NCBI GenBank assembly: GCA_020205615.1
Contig: CM035167.1
Span: 60,285,023-60,349,022 of the forward strand
DNA from: Panax quinquefolius
Taxonomy: Eukaryota; Streptophyta; Magnoliopsida; Apiales; Araliaceae
Direction: 5' to 3'
DNA: 64,000 nucleotides
Shown: positions 35,134 through 47,439 of the stretch, in pieces
How the letters are laid out: each line of letters starts with the position of its first letter
Position numbering within the stretch: position 1 is the first letter of the stretch
The notes under the pieces: generated by a model
What the model was told of the DNA's origin: nothing
Seen by the model: the letters and a program-made list of their open reading frames with translations, nothing else
Database searches by the model: none
Program-made: the position numbers and the translations under genes

Positions 35134-38034
35134 TGTAACAATCCAGATTTTAAATTAAATATTTAAATATTTATTGAATTATATAAATATTTAATGGATG
35201 TGTTTATCGTTGAATAAGTATTTGTTTAATTGATTTGATGTGATTTGATTATTTATTTGTTTAATAAATAATTAATGAGTTAAGGACAGTAATTATTTTG
35301 AAATAGTAATCTAATTTAATTTAATAATTAAGGTAGAGAATTTATAATGATCAAATAAATTATTATATTATGCAATGAATCATTATTAGAATTAATTAAT
35401 TAAGTATGAAAACTTAATTAATAGAAGTGTGACAAATAACTATATTATAATTAGTTATTAAAATAAATTAAAGTAGTTATGATTTGGTTTTACCCAAACA
35501 ATGTTTAAGGATATAAATTCCTTAATTTTAACTAGTTTGCCAAACAAAGCCCTATGGCTTTTGGATTTTTGAAATTTAAATTATTTACAAAATAAAATAT
35601 ATTTAATCTATATGTTATCTTCTCAGAATCGATATAATAAGTAGGCTTATTATTGCCATATCGCTTTTATTTTGACGTATACTTTTATCGCTTTATTGGT
35701 TTACTCTAGCCTAGTCTAAGACTGAACCTAAGAAAGAAAAGAAAAGAAATTTGAGAGAGAAAAGGATGTGATTTTCAAAGAAAGTTCTGACTTCTTCTAA
35801 CTATTATCAGTGATTAACAAATAGTTTCAAAGCAACAAAAGGTATGTTTTATAATCTTAACATATATGTGTTATACTATAATTCCTTAGTCTCGGTGTTC
35901 TTAAAATTCACTGCGTTGGTGGTATAATTTCTATAATTGCTGTTATACAATTGAATTATAGTGATGGTATATGATTATGAGGATTATAACTAGTGTTAGA
36001 TGAAGAATTGTATGATAAATTACATTTACAAGAAGGAAATAGTTTTTATAGTGAATATATATGTATGAACGTATGTTTTGCATGATAACAAAAATTAGTA
36101 GGTGATTGTATGCTATTTATGAAATTGAACGTCATGTATGTTAATTGGGTATGAATTTTAGAGAATCGTACTTTAAAGTAATCAAGTTTGGGTTATTATT
36201 GATATTATAGTGTTAAACAACGTTAACACTGGAGTTTTTCTTAAAACAGTGTTTTCAAAGAATTATGTTTTCTAAAGTAGTTATTTAATTATTGGTAATT
36301 GTTATATGGATGATTGTTAACGTTTATGTGTAGTTTACGATGAAGTTATGCATATTAATTAGTGTTAAAAATTAAGTTATAGATAGAAATTTAGTTGTTC
36401 TGTTCTTCGTGGGCTGCGTTCTGCAAGTTTCGGCACCCTAGCGCCAAAAATGGAGCCCCAGCGCCGAAATTTGCGCCCCAACGCCAGAAGTTCACACCCC
36501 AACGCTGAAATTCATGCCCCAGTGCCAATCTCGCGCTGCAGCATGACTGGTTAGCCTAGTTCTCGCGCTGCGGCGCCGAAACAGAAGTCTGAGTCGGACA
36601 GTTTTGTCCTCCTGTAGTAAAATGGCCATAACTTTCTCATACGAACTTCGATTGAGGTGATTCAAGATGGTCCAGAACGAGGACGAGTAGACCTAGAACT
36701 TTTGTTCTTTACGTTTTTCAATTTGAGGTCCGTAACTGTAGTCAAAATTGTCATCTTTAGGACTGTTATGTTTTCGGGGGCAATCGGAGGGCGTCGGGCA
36801 CGCACATATGCATGTGTAGTGCTCCTGACGATAAACGATGATGGTCTAAGTTATAAAACATGAATGTTAGTAAATATAATGATGCTTAACATTAATAAAT
36901 AATGTATTAGATAAGTTATAGAAGCATATTAAGCATACACAAGAGATGCAAATCGGGCGTGTGACGATTGAACGTCGAAACATCGTGCCAAGTGTTAATG
37001 AACTTAAAAAGTGTTTTAATTCAATTGAAATGAATATTATAAGATATGGAATGGATTAATATAAAACCAATAAGTAGTCCTAGCAAGACTTAAGCACTTG
37101 AATGAACTGCGAATATGAAATATAGTGAGATATAAGTTGAAAGTTAACACAATCAAATTGAACATTGTGTGCTAATTAATAGGAAAGATTATGAGATGTG
37201 GAGTAGAGTTTACATTATAATTAATATGTGTTGTTATGTGACTAATAGTTGATGTGTATGCTTATATAATTGTGTAGGGCACGTGAAGTGCAGATAACTG
37301 TAAGCTGTTAATCTATTATTGGTAAACAACGATCAAGGCAAGTCTTTCGGTTCCTATTTTCTACGTGGACTTGATGAACTATTTTAAATTGCATGATATG
37401 TTATGCATGTTGAAATCATAAAATGTTAAAGTTGATATATGACTGCATTGTTTTGGCTAAGTAATGATGATTGAGTAAGGAACCCAATCTTTATATTTGC
37501 TATGTGAATTAAAAGCATGTATGCCATGTTACTTTAATGAGATGTATATCGAGCATGTTATTATGTGCTATGTGATGCATGAAAACTGTTAGACTTTACT
37601 GGGCTGTCGAGCTCACTCTTGCAAATAACCACTTTTGCAGGTCAAGATTTTAAGGTAAAGATATGTGCTAAGTGAGTTATAGAGATCTATATTCACGAAG
37701 ATTACTTATGTTTTATGAGAAATGTATTTCAAATTTTGAACGTAACATGTTGTTGAATTGTAAGTTGAGTTATCCAATGTATATGGATATTTAGTTATGG
37801 TGTAAGACTTTGTATAGTCATTTTGTTGTAACGATTCATGATATAAGATTGAATCAAAGAGATGTAATGTAAAGGTTGCGATTCAGGGCAAGAAAGAAGG
37901 AAATGTATAAATGTTTTAAATATTCCGCAAGTTTAGTGTTTTTAATATCGAATAATGATGTAAAATTAGAAATTTAATGTATGGTTAACGACCGAAGTTG
38001 AGATTTAAATTGTATGGAATGTGGGGTCGTTACA
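35134..38034 (+). mobile_element. E: solo LTR with ACTTT target duplications
   Basis: 2,901 bp from TGTAACAATCCAG to GTGGGGTCGTTACA, flanked by ACTTT (35129-35133 and 38035-38039). It sits in A2 RT on the opposite strand. No internal region remains, as expected after LTR-LTR recombination. Its first ~400 bp match family A LTRs, but its 3' third is different and ends TCGTTACA. It is therefore a sister subfamily whose full-length form is not in the window. Confidence 0.95.
36433..36532 (+). repeat. GC-rich 20-21-bp degenerate repeat in LTR E
   Basis: About five units of the type GCCCCAACGCCGAAATT in otherwise AT-rich LTR sequence. The surrounding 36420-36600 is also GC-rich. The A LTRs have a GC-richer patch at the comparable place (17850-18010, 20450-20690). 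Confidence 0.75.
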
Positions 38035-38039
38035 ACTTT

Positions 38040-38160
38040 GTTCAATTCTCTATAATCAATACAAAGACGCATCGACCCATCCTTCTTCTTCACGAATAAC
38101 ATCGGCGCTCCCCACGGTGATATGCTTGGTTGAATATACTTCTTGTCTAACAGTTCTTGT
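38040..38160 (-). pseudogene. pol: A2 reverse transcriptase, N-terminal piece
   Basis: Reads on the minus strand [20 protein letters not shown] and RLCIDYREL. It continues the RT at 35128 once E and one copy of ACTTT are taken out. At its right edge it is fused to protease sequence through CAGTTCTTGT (38151-38160), shared by both sides. Confidence 0.88.
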
Positions 38161-39385
38161 ATACGAACCTAACAGGGATTACTTCCTTAACAAATTCATC
38201 AGATATAAACGAGCAAGTAGCACCCGAATCGAATAATACATAAGCATTTATATCATTGATTGGGATAATACCTGACACCACATCCTTTGATTGCACAGCA
38301 TCTTGCACAGTCATGTTGAAGGTTCTGGTTGTGGGTTTGTTTGATGTTGTAGGTCTCGCAATGGCCCATGTACCTCCACTGTTACCTCCATTGCTTCTGG
38401 TTGTCTCTCCAACCTTCTTCTTAGGGCATTCACGAGCAAAGTGATCCTTGGATCCGCACGTGAAGCACACGTTCTTCTTAGGTTGAGTGCAATTTGGGGC
38501 GATGTGACCCTCCTGACCACAATTGAAGCATACTAGTTTCCCCATCAACCACGCACCCTTATAAAACTTCTCACATGTAGCACATGCTGGTTACCCTGCT
38601 GGTTTCTAGTACCCATGCTTCCATTCCACTTCCTCTTCAAATTGTTGTTGTTATTGTTTCCACCCCTACCACCTCCATTTTTAATCTCCACCTCATTCTT
38701 CTTCGTCTTCTGTTCCTGATTGAACTTTGTCACTGCCTCGCCTCCACCTTCAGCGAGTATTGCTTTCTCCATCATTTCTGCGAAAGTCTTCAATTGGAAC
38801 AGGAGACCCTCTTTGTCTGACAACGGGGCTTGATCCTTGTTCAAATCTCTTAGCCTTGCGTTCGTCCGTGCTGATTTGATATGGCGCAAACCTCGCCAAC
38901 TCGTTGAATTTAGCGGCATACTCAGATACCGTCATCGTTCCCTGCTTCAGTTCCAAAAATTGCACTTCTAGCTGACTCTTCGAACTCTTTGGGAAATAGG
39001 TCTCAAAGAATATCTCCTTAAACCTATCCCAGACCATCAACCCTGACCTTTCACGAGTTTTATTGGCCTGCCACCAATAACTAGCCTCTGCTTTCAACAT
39101 GAATGTTGCGAAAGCAGTCTTCTGATCATCCCCTACCCTAGCAACATCGAACACCTTTTCTATCTCCATAATCCAGGTTTGTGCCTCAAGTGGATTCATG
39201 GACCCACAGAATTCAGGTGGTCCAACCGCCTTGAAATCCTTAAACGTTGTTTCTTGGTTCTGTGGTTGATTCTGCAACGCTCCTGTTAGTAGCGTCACTA
39301 GTTGTTGAACGGGGTTAACATTAACATTGTCGTTATTGGTTCCTTTAGTAGTTCTCTGTCGTGGTGGTTGACGTCTGGGAGGCAT
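38151..39385 (-). pseudogene. gag: A2 gag and protease
   Basis: Starts MPPRRQPPRQRTTKGTNNDN at 39385. The capsid is open to about 38900 (FKDFKAVGPPEFCGSMNPLE, AEASYWWQANKTRERSG), followed by frameshifts. The nucleocapsid has two CCHC knuckles (CFNCGQEGHIAPNC and CFTCGSKDHFAREC). The protease active site is YVLFDSGATCSFIS, with DSG rather than DTG, as in A3. The protease is shortened: about 22 codons are missing after SDEF, and everything after VYKNC is replaced by RT sequence. Confidence 0.9.
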
Positions 39386-39672
39386 TTTTTGATAAAAATA
39401 CACTCATTAGATTATTATTCAACTCTTTTAAGTAATTTCAATTTAACTTGCCTCCACAAAAGAAATAGCCACATAATCACATAACACTTTGAATAAAATA
39501 ACAACTTTTATTTATTCATAATTTCTTTGAAAATATAAAACAATAGCATCACTGCTATTTACATTACTTTCCTGAACTACAAAAGTTTCTGGACAACATC
39601 ATCATCATATCCCATAGGTTACATAACACTTGCGATTTACAATTTATTTAACACTTATTAATCGCATAACAA
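39386..39672 (-). other. A2 spacer between ORF0 and gag
   Basis: About 290 bp, no open frame, clearly similar to 13657-13948 and 59311-59597. Confidence 0.5.
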
Positions 39673-40419
39673 CTACAATGTTCTACTAAGATACTGCTTA
39701 GCCTTACTACATTCTTCCTGCATGATCCGAAACATTGTTCTGCGATCTAATATGTATGATGGCGGCGTCTCGAACTGAATCGGATAACCCATGACCCGAT
39801 CCTGAGCTCGATTAACCACAGTGTTGAATACTCTAATCATTTCTTCCATCTTCATTCTCTTTGTTTGTGCGTCTTTCACTGCTATCCCGGCTCATTGAAA
39901 CGCTTCCTCGTATGCGTCTTTGGCTTTTGCCCTCTTAGTAGCCTCTTCCTTCAGCTTGTTCCTCAGTTCTGCAACATCCTTAATCAGTTGTTCTTTCTCT
40001 CCTTCAGTATGTATTAGCTTCTCCTCGACATTAGTCAGTCGTTCCTCACGTTCCTGGATCTCGTCGTCTTTCTGTGTCATTACAGTCTGTTATTCAGCTA
40101 CTATCTCTTGCAATTCCTCAACTGTATCCTGAAGTTCCACGTTACGGTCGTAGACTTCATCGTACATATGAGCGGCTATCGAGGTTAGTGGAGTCTCTTC
40201 CTCCTCATCCTCGTCATCCTCATTCTCCTGTGGCAACTCAACGGGATCCTCCTCATCCGTCTCCACATCATCATCCTCATCTTAAACCACTGTGACCAAC
40301 GGGACTGACTCCCGTGGCAGTAGTTGTTTCCAAGCAACTTGAATATCGCGAGGCTCCTCCTCTATAAGCATCTGAGGTCCCTCCTCCCTAGCTTGACTGG
40401 ATTCTCCGACATTAGTCAT
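39673..40419 (-). pseudogene. A2 ORF0: acidic coiled-coil protein upstream of gag
   Basis: Same 747-bp length and arrangement as A1 ORF0: an acidic first third, a coiled-coil centre with DEIQEREERLTNVEEKLIHT and AELRNKLKEEATKRAKAKDA, then RAQDRVMGYPIQFETPPSYI and YLSRTL at the end. In-frame stops lie near 40282, 40090 and 39892, where A1 or A3 has sense codons. Antisense frames of 70 or so codons in this region come from its biased composition. The primer site and LTR end lie about 190 bp upstream. Confidence 0.75.
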
Positions 40420-40610
40420 CCTGACAACAAAATTTTAAGTTTTAATTATTAATCATTACTATTCGACACTCACGAGCACATAAGTTATAAACACATAAGC
40501 ACATAAGTGTTTTATTACGTCTTCCTTAAAACTCGATAAGAGTTTATCATCACTATATTTTCAAAGGTTACTTCCTAAGGCTTTTCCCTACCTAAGGTTC
40601 ATAACCTAAG

Positions 40611-40622
40611 ACTTTGATACCA
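40611..40622 (-). other. A2 primer binding site
   Basis: The minus strand reads TGGTATCAAAGT, three bases from the LTR end. It is the initiator-Met type with two differences from TGGTATCAGAGC. Confidence 0.8.
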
Positions 40623-40625
40623 ACT

Positions 40626-42365
40626 TGTGACACCCCCAAATCTAGGTACTTCATTCCCACAAGATTGGGTGTTCACTTAATCAAAACATTCATATCTAAC
40701 TACCCAATCATAATAAAATTGAATAATAAAACCTGCCCATACAGGATTAGGTTAATAAAAATTATCTCTCGGGTTATCTAACCTTTAATTACAATCATTC
40801 AAAAGCGAAAATTAAATTATTACATCACATCATTATTAAAAGTCTATCATTATAACAATAAAATAAAATTACAAGTCTTCATCACTTGTACATTTTTCCC
40901 TTTCCTTTGCTAGTTGTAGGTTCATTTACCTTCTCAACCTTAGCTGCAATAAGTGTATAAATATCCAAGAGTGAGCAAAACAATTGCTCACTAGATATAG
41001 AAATGAATCAACACGAATGAAATAACTGCCAACAAATAGGCTCATCAACATTGCATAGTACTCTATCAATAATAACCAATGACTGGAATCAAAATATGGA
41101 GTATATAAAACTGAGGGTCATAAGACCACGAACTATGTCCACAGTTGCAAGTAATCTTTCAACTTCAACTTTAACAGTCATAAGATAATAAGGACTCCTT
41201 GTACTTAGGGGGATCAGCCCTTCGTACAATGTATTGTGCACAAACATTTCAACGCTAAGCATAAACCCCTAATAATAGGGTTGTTCATCTCATTATTTAT
41301 AGTACAAGTCCGCACCAAAGAAAGTTTGGTTTGGATAAGCTTTCAAGGGTAATTTTAAGTTTAATGAACATCAACAAGAGGACTAGTTGAATCAATAGTG
41401 TTTGATAACACAACAGTTGATCAATAATAACATAATTATTGAATATACATTAAGTAATAGCAAGATAAAATTAAAGCTTGCTCATTATAAGAATGGCTTG
41501 TGTCAAGTAAATGAACTAAGATAATTCAACATTAGAAATTAGAATTCAAGAAAATTGCATTCATCGTACATGAAGGACAATAAAGAAACTTGTCTAACAA
41601 TAAACAAGTTAGAATACATCAATAAATATTGGAATTCAAAACTTGTTTGAATAAAGTTTAAGTCATAGCTAGCTTGTTCAAATAATGATGAGGAATACAA
41701 GAATTCGATTAATGAAATATTAAAGTAAGAAACTTGCTCAATGTAAGTGTAGAGTTAGAAAACTTGCCTCGAGTGTAAGCTAAAATATTAAAACTCACGT
41801 TCACCTATATACAGTATTAAAACCACAACATCTATTAAACATACTAATATTCACTTTTCAATATAAAACACATTACTAGCTAAACTTGTTATTTTAGCAC
41901 AAGTCTTATGCTACCATATATATTTCAGAATTCCCAAGTGTTAACATCACAACACTTATCTAATATTCATTGTATAAACTAAGTTACGCATAACACGTTC
42001 GTAACTTACTAATCACTTTTACAACTTTGAATTTACAATCCACCTAACATGACTCTGTTTAACCTTGTTGTTACATGATTCTCACATTAACCTAACATTA
42101 AGCTAAGTTACATTGAACGTTCAAAGTTTGCAGAATTAGCAGACTTCACCGTGCGAATCGGGCAATCGGCGCGATCGCACCAGTTTTATCTTTGGATTGC
42201 GGTATACCTTTCAAATTACAAGGCTTCAGCGCTAAGAGAGATAGCTACCACGCTAAGCACAGACTCCAGTTTCTACAAAACATGGCTATGACAGTTTTCT
42301 TAAGCCAACTAACACGAATTTCACCCACCAAACAGTAATAATAACATGTAAAAATTGTATAGAAC
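40626..42365 (-). repeat. A2 5' LTR, truncated
   Basis: The LTR end (TGTGACACCCCC at 40626, reversed) is intact. The LTR breaks off at about 42365 within AACTATCA and passes directly into the end of the next LTR (CCCCCAAATC). About 1.2 kb of its promoter-side sequence is missing compared with 42366-45444. Its closest match in the window is the LTR end at 1-762. Confidence 0.85.
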
Positions 42366-45300
42366 TATCACCCCCAAATCTCGGTACTTCATTATCTCAA
42401 GATTTGGTGTTCCCTTAATCAGAACATTCATACTATCTACCCAAATAAATAATATTTAAATCGTAATCCTCCCTTTAAATAGGGTTACATCATTTAATCC
42501 AAAAACATCCCAGGTTATCTAACCTTAAACATCATTCAAGTGCGAAAATAAAATTTATTACATCACATCATTATTTGGAAGTCTAAGATCATCATAATAA
42601 ATAAAAGTACAAATCAGCATCACTTGTACAATTTTCCCTTTCCTTTGCTAGTTGAAGGCTCATCAACCTTCTCAGCTTTAGCTGCAATGAGTATATAAAT
42701 ATGCAAGAGTGAGTAAAATAATTGCTCACTGGATATAACAATGGATCAAAAGAAGAATAATAATAATAATTACCAACAATAGGTTCATCAAAATTGATTA
42801 GTACTCTAACGATGATAATCAAAAACTGGAATCCAAAATATGGAATATATCTAGCTGAGGGTCATAAGACCATGAACTATATCCACAGTTGTGAGTAATC
42901 TTTCAACTCTAACTTTAACAACCATAAGACTATAAGGATTCCTCGTACTTAGGGGGATCAGCCCTTCGTACAATGTATTGTGCACAAACATTTCAACGCT
43001 AAGCGTAAATTATCCCTTAACAATAATATTAGGGTTGTTCATCTCAGTATTTAGAGTACAAGTCTGCACCAAAGAAAGTTTGGGTTGGATAAGCTTTCAA
43101 GGGTAATTTGGAGTTTAACAATCACCAACTAGGGAACTAGTTGAATCAACAGTGTGAAATAACACAACAGTTAATAAATAATAAAATAATATGGAATAAT
43201 GAATAAGCGTAAGCGAACTAACTATAACTTGAACTCATGCTTAGAAACAACTACAAAGCATAAGTATTGAATGACAACAAACCTTGCGTGAATAAGATTA
43301 AACTATAACTATGAATAATGGAATATGCTTTAAATAATAACAAGATGAACATAAATCCTGCTCATTATGTTAATAGCTTGTGTCAAGTAAATGAGATAAG
43401 GTAATTCAACAATAAGAATTAGAATTCAAGAAAACTGCATTCATAATATCCGAATGATAATAAAGAAACTTGTCCAACAATAAACAAGTTAGAATGCATC
43501 AATAAATATTGGAATTCAAACTTGTTCGAATAAAGTTAAAGTCATAGCTAGCTTACTCAAATAATGATTGGAAGTACAACAGTTCACTTAATGAAAGGTT
43601 AAAGTAAGAAACTTGCTCAATATAAAAAGATAGGTTTAGAAAACTTGCTCAATGTAAAAAAGAGAAGTTTAGAAACTTGCCTCGAGCGTAAGCTATAATA
43701 TCAAACTCACGTTCACCTACACATAGGTTTAGGACCACAATACCTATAAAATATTCTAATATACCATAACATGTACATTTTTAACTATACTTATCATTTA
43801 AGCACAAGTCTTTCATTACCACTTACATTTCAGAAATTCCAAGTGTTTTACTTCGCAACACTTATCTAACGTTCATAGTGTATACTAGGTTATCACATAA
43901 CGCGTTCTCGATTTACTAATCATTTTTTCAACTTTGAACTTACTAACCACAATTCACTATATTATGTTAACCTTAACATTACACATTTAACATGCTAACA
44001 TAATTTCAGACCATGCTATGATGTTTCCCCATATACTGCGATAATAGCGAAGCGGAATCTCAAACCAGGGTATGGCGCAACTAAGCCATACAAATGCACA
44101 GGACCGTGCCATTAATTGCATTTTTTTTTTAACCTTAGAAGCCACTTCTGTGGGTGCTTGTGACGACATGACAGCGTAGAAGAACATGAGCGGTAACTTT
44201 AACCCAACAAACACAAATTTCACCTACCAAACAGTGAAATTAACGCGTAAAATAAATATACAACTATCATAAACTTGATTTCTCACAAATTCAACCACTT
44301 AGCACAATTTAACAACAACTAAAACTATTTTAATTTCTCAAATTTCAAGTTTTCATGAAAAACTCAATTTTCTTGACATCCTTTACAAAATTCACCACTG
44401 TAATCTCTATACTTGGCCAAATCACTTCATTCGAATTACGTTATGTTCGTTTCTTAATGAACTACCATATACAAGCGTTAATTTACAGTTTAATATATGA
44501 ATTGGCCATCAAAATTGGTACTTACATGAGCCATATGAAAAAATACACATAAACAAACACTGTCAAAATTTTCTTCTACTATAAACCGAAATTAGCATGC
44601 AATTATTGTTTAAACATACTTTCTAATCATCATAAACACATGTAATCATCATAACTAATTTGAGAACATCAATTCTAAACATATAAAATTCACATAGTAT
44701 GAAAATTATTGTCGTAAAACTCATATATGTATATATTTATATACAAAGGTTATGTAAACATACCTTTAATTAGCGTGTAATTCTTGCTACGATCACTGGA
44801 ATATGCTCACGTTCACTCTCAAATTCACTCAATTCTCTCTATTGTCTCTAGGCTAGCAAAACTAGAATGAAACTCTTATAGCCAGTATGTGTAATAATAA
44901 AATACAAAACTGATATGACCTTAATAGCTATCATCAGTTATCAAAATAACGTATATATTATATTTATATTTTATTAATTATTTTATTTATTTTATTTATA
45001 TTATTTAAATTCAAAAACTAGAAATTTAAAAGCCATAAGGCTTGTTTGGAAAAACCCTTTAAATTTAAAGAATTAATATCCTTGAACCTTGTTTGGATAA
45101 AACTAAATTAAAATTACTTTAATTTATTTTAATAACTCCTTATAATTTAGTTATTTGTCACACTATATTTAATTAAGTTTTCATATTTAATTTAATTAAT
45201 CCAAATAACAATTAATTAATTAAATCATTTAATCACATAACTCAACACAAATAATTAACTATTAAATTGAAATATCAATATAATAATAATTGCCTTAATT

Positions 45301-45444
45301 CATTAATTATTTATTTAACAAATAATTAACCAAATAAAGTTAAATCAATTAAACAAATATTTATTCAATGATAAACACATCCATTAAATATTTATATAAT
45401 TCAATAAATATTTAATATTACAAATAAATTTCTAGATAGTTACA
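42366..45444 (-). repeat. A3 3' LTR
   Basis: About 3.08 kb. Read on the minus strand it starts TGTAACTATCTAGAA (right edge). Its other end lies near 42366, but the expected terminal TGTGACA is worn (TATCACCCCC). The first few hundred bases match the start of LTR E closely. Confidence 0.85.
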
Positions 45445-45460
45445 TCATTCCCTCCTTAAA
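45445..45460 (-). other. A3 polypurine tract
   Basis: The minus strand reads TTAAGGAGGGAATGA immediately before the 3' LTR. The position fits a plus-strand primer. Confidence 0.7.
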
Positions 45461-45553
45461 AGAATTTTGTCCTCAGAATCACAATTCAAACAATCAAATC
45501 GTCACATTCTTCCCTACTTACAAAGATTTTGTCCCCAGAATTGAAGACATAGA

Positions 45554-46830
45554 TTAAACAAATAACTCAAGGTAATTTTTCATCATTTCAGCTTCGAGTT
45601 CCGACGTTGCCTCTTCGACATTGTGGTTTCTCCATATCACTTTCACAGAAGGTATCACTTTATTTCTGAGCACTTGTTCTTTCCTATCGACTATCTGGAT
45701 AGGAGTCTCTTCATAAGATAAATCTTTACTGAACTGCAATGGTTCGTACTCGATCACGTGCTTGTAATCGGGTTTATACGGTCGTAACACCGAAACGTGA
45801 AAAACATTATGAATGTTTTCTAACTCTGGAGGTAGAGCTACCTCATAAGCCACTTCCCCCCACTCTTCGTAGTATTTCGAACAGTCCAATAAATCTTGGG
45901 CTGAGCTTTCCTTTCTTGCCAAAATGAATTTTCCCCTTCCATGGAGAAACTTTTAGGAAAATGAAGTTTCCTACTTCAAATTCGCAATTCTGCCTGTGTT
46001 GATTGGCATACTTTTTATGTCGGTCTTGGGCTGCTACTAATCTTGTCTTGATGAGTTTGACAACCTCAGTAGTTTGTTGTACCAGTTCAGGTCCTAACAG
46101 TTGGCGTTCACCGACTTCATCCCAGCACAGTGGAGTTCTGTACTTTTTACCGTATAATGCCTCCTAAATTGGCATGCCGATGCTCGCGTGGTAACTGTTG
46201 TTGTAGGAAAATTCTACCAACAGTAAATGTTCGTCCCAACTTCCTTTGAAATCCATGATGCATGCTCTCAGCATATCTTCCAACGTTTGGATTGTTCGTT
46301 CACTTTGCACGTCGATTTGCGGATGGTATGTTGTACTCATTCGTAACTATGTTCCCATACATTCTTGTAGTCTCTTCAAGAAGTTTGATGTGAACCTTGG
46401 ATCTCTGTCTGATACAATTGACACTGGAACTCCATGTCTTGACACGATCTCTTTAACGTACAGTTTCGCTAGCTGATCAAGATTAAATCTAATCTTTATT
46501 GGAAAAAAGTGTGCAGATTTTGTCAATCTGTCCACTATTACCCATATCACATCGTATCCTTTCTGAGTCGTTGGAAGACCTACCACAAAATCCATGGTGA
46601 TATGCTCCCATTTCCATTCTGGTATTTTTCCAACGGTTGAAGTAATCCGTTTGGTCTTTTATGCTCGGCCTTGACCCTTTGACATGTCAAGCATTTTGCC
46701 ACACATTCGGTAACATCTCTTTTCATATTTGACCACCAAAAATGTCGCCGCAAATCTTGATACATCTTTGTACTTCCTGGATGAATCGAATATCTTGTGT
46801 TATGTGCTTTGGTCAAGATTTCGTCTTTAA
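45554..46830 (-). pseudogene. pol: A3 integrase and chromodomain
   Basis: From right to left: the zinc finger [20 protein letters not shown] with [11 protein letters not shown] (46690-46800); the core with MDFVVGLP (46580), [11 protein letters not shown] (about 46400) and SERTIQ (about 46290), so all three acidic residues are present; then WKGKIHFGKKGK and NIHNVFHVSVLRPYKPDYK. The chromodomain reads VIWRNHNVEEAT followed by Ser instead of Trp, then ELEAEMM. Stops and shifts occur near 46620, 46345, 46165 and 45920. Loss of the Trp should weaken the aromatic cage of the domain. Confidence 0.88.
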
Positions 46831-47439
46831 GCTCTGGTACTGCTGGAACCCAAATTCTTTCCTCGAACCGTAATAGTCCATCGGTATCGATCTTGTATTT
46901 TACATCACTACCCTCAACCACTTTCTCTTTAATTGTTTCGCATTCTTTATCTTGTAGTTGAGCATTTTTCACTTTGTCCACCAAAGTTGGACTAGCATCT
47001 ATCTGGAATAGTCGTTCATCGGATTCTTTTGGAAATTTGATTTCCAACTCTAGTTTTGTCATTGCTGAAAAAAGCTCCTCCTGCGTGGTTATCAGCATCA
47101 ACTTCTCCCGACCTTTGCTGCTCAAAGCATCTACAACCACATTCGCTTTGCCCGGATGATAAAAGATCTCACAATCGTAATCATTTATCAATTCCATCCA
47201 TCTTCTTTGACGCATATTCAGGTCCTTCTGTGTGAAAATATACTTCAGACTTTTATAATCTGTGTAGATTTCACATTTCTCTCCATAGAGATAGTGTCTC
47301 CATATCTTCAGAGCAAACACTCTGCAGCCAATTCCAAATCATGAGTCGGATAACCTTTCTCATAATCCTTCAGTTGTCTTGATGCATACGCAATTACTTT
47401 GTCGTTCTTCATAAGAACACATCCCAACCCTTTATGTGA
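46831..47439 (-). pseudogene. pol: A3 RNase H
   Basis: [40 protein letters not shown] and [16 protein letters not shown] are readable in the frame 46580-47320. The first catalytic Asp region is split off by a shift near 47322. The DHKSL motif reads DYKSL. The connector to integrase ([19 protein letters not shown]) is open. This is the only copy of the RH C-terminal half in A3, since the tandem repeat begins just upstream of it. Confidence 0.85.

Larger units (their letters stand above)
32571..42365 (-). mobile_element. A2: family A element, 3' end missing, interrupted by solo LTR E
   Basis: Minus-strand element: 5' LTR (partial, 40626-42365), primer site, ORF0, gag, a fused PR/RT, RT, RH and IN. 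It stops at 32571 exactly after the chromodomain TW, so purine tract and 3' LTR are lost. E (35134-38034) splits RT. About 0.5 kb between PR and RT has been deleted. Confidence 0.88.

Noticed and set aside
40074..40295. Plus-strand frame rich in Pro, His and Ser near A2 ORF0
   Set aside because: Reverse of the acidic GA-rich stretch of ORF0; the bias explains it.
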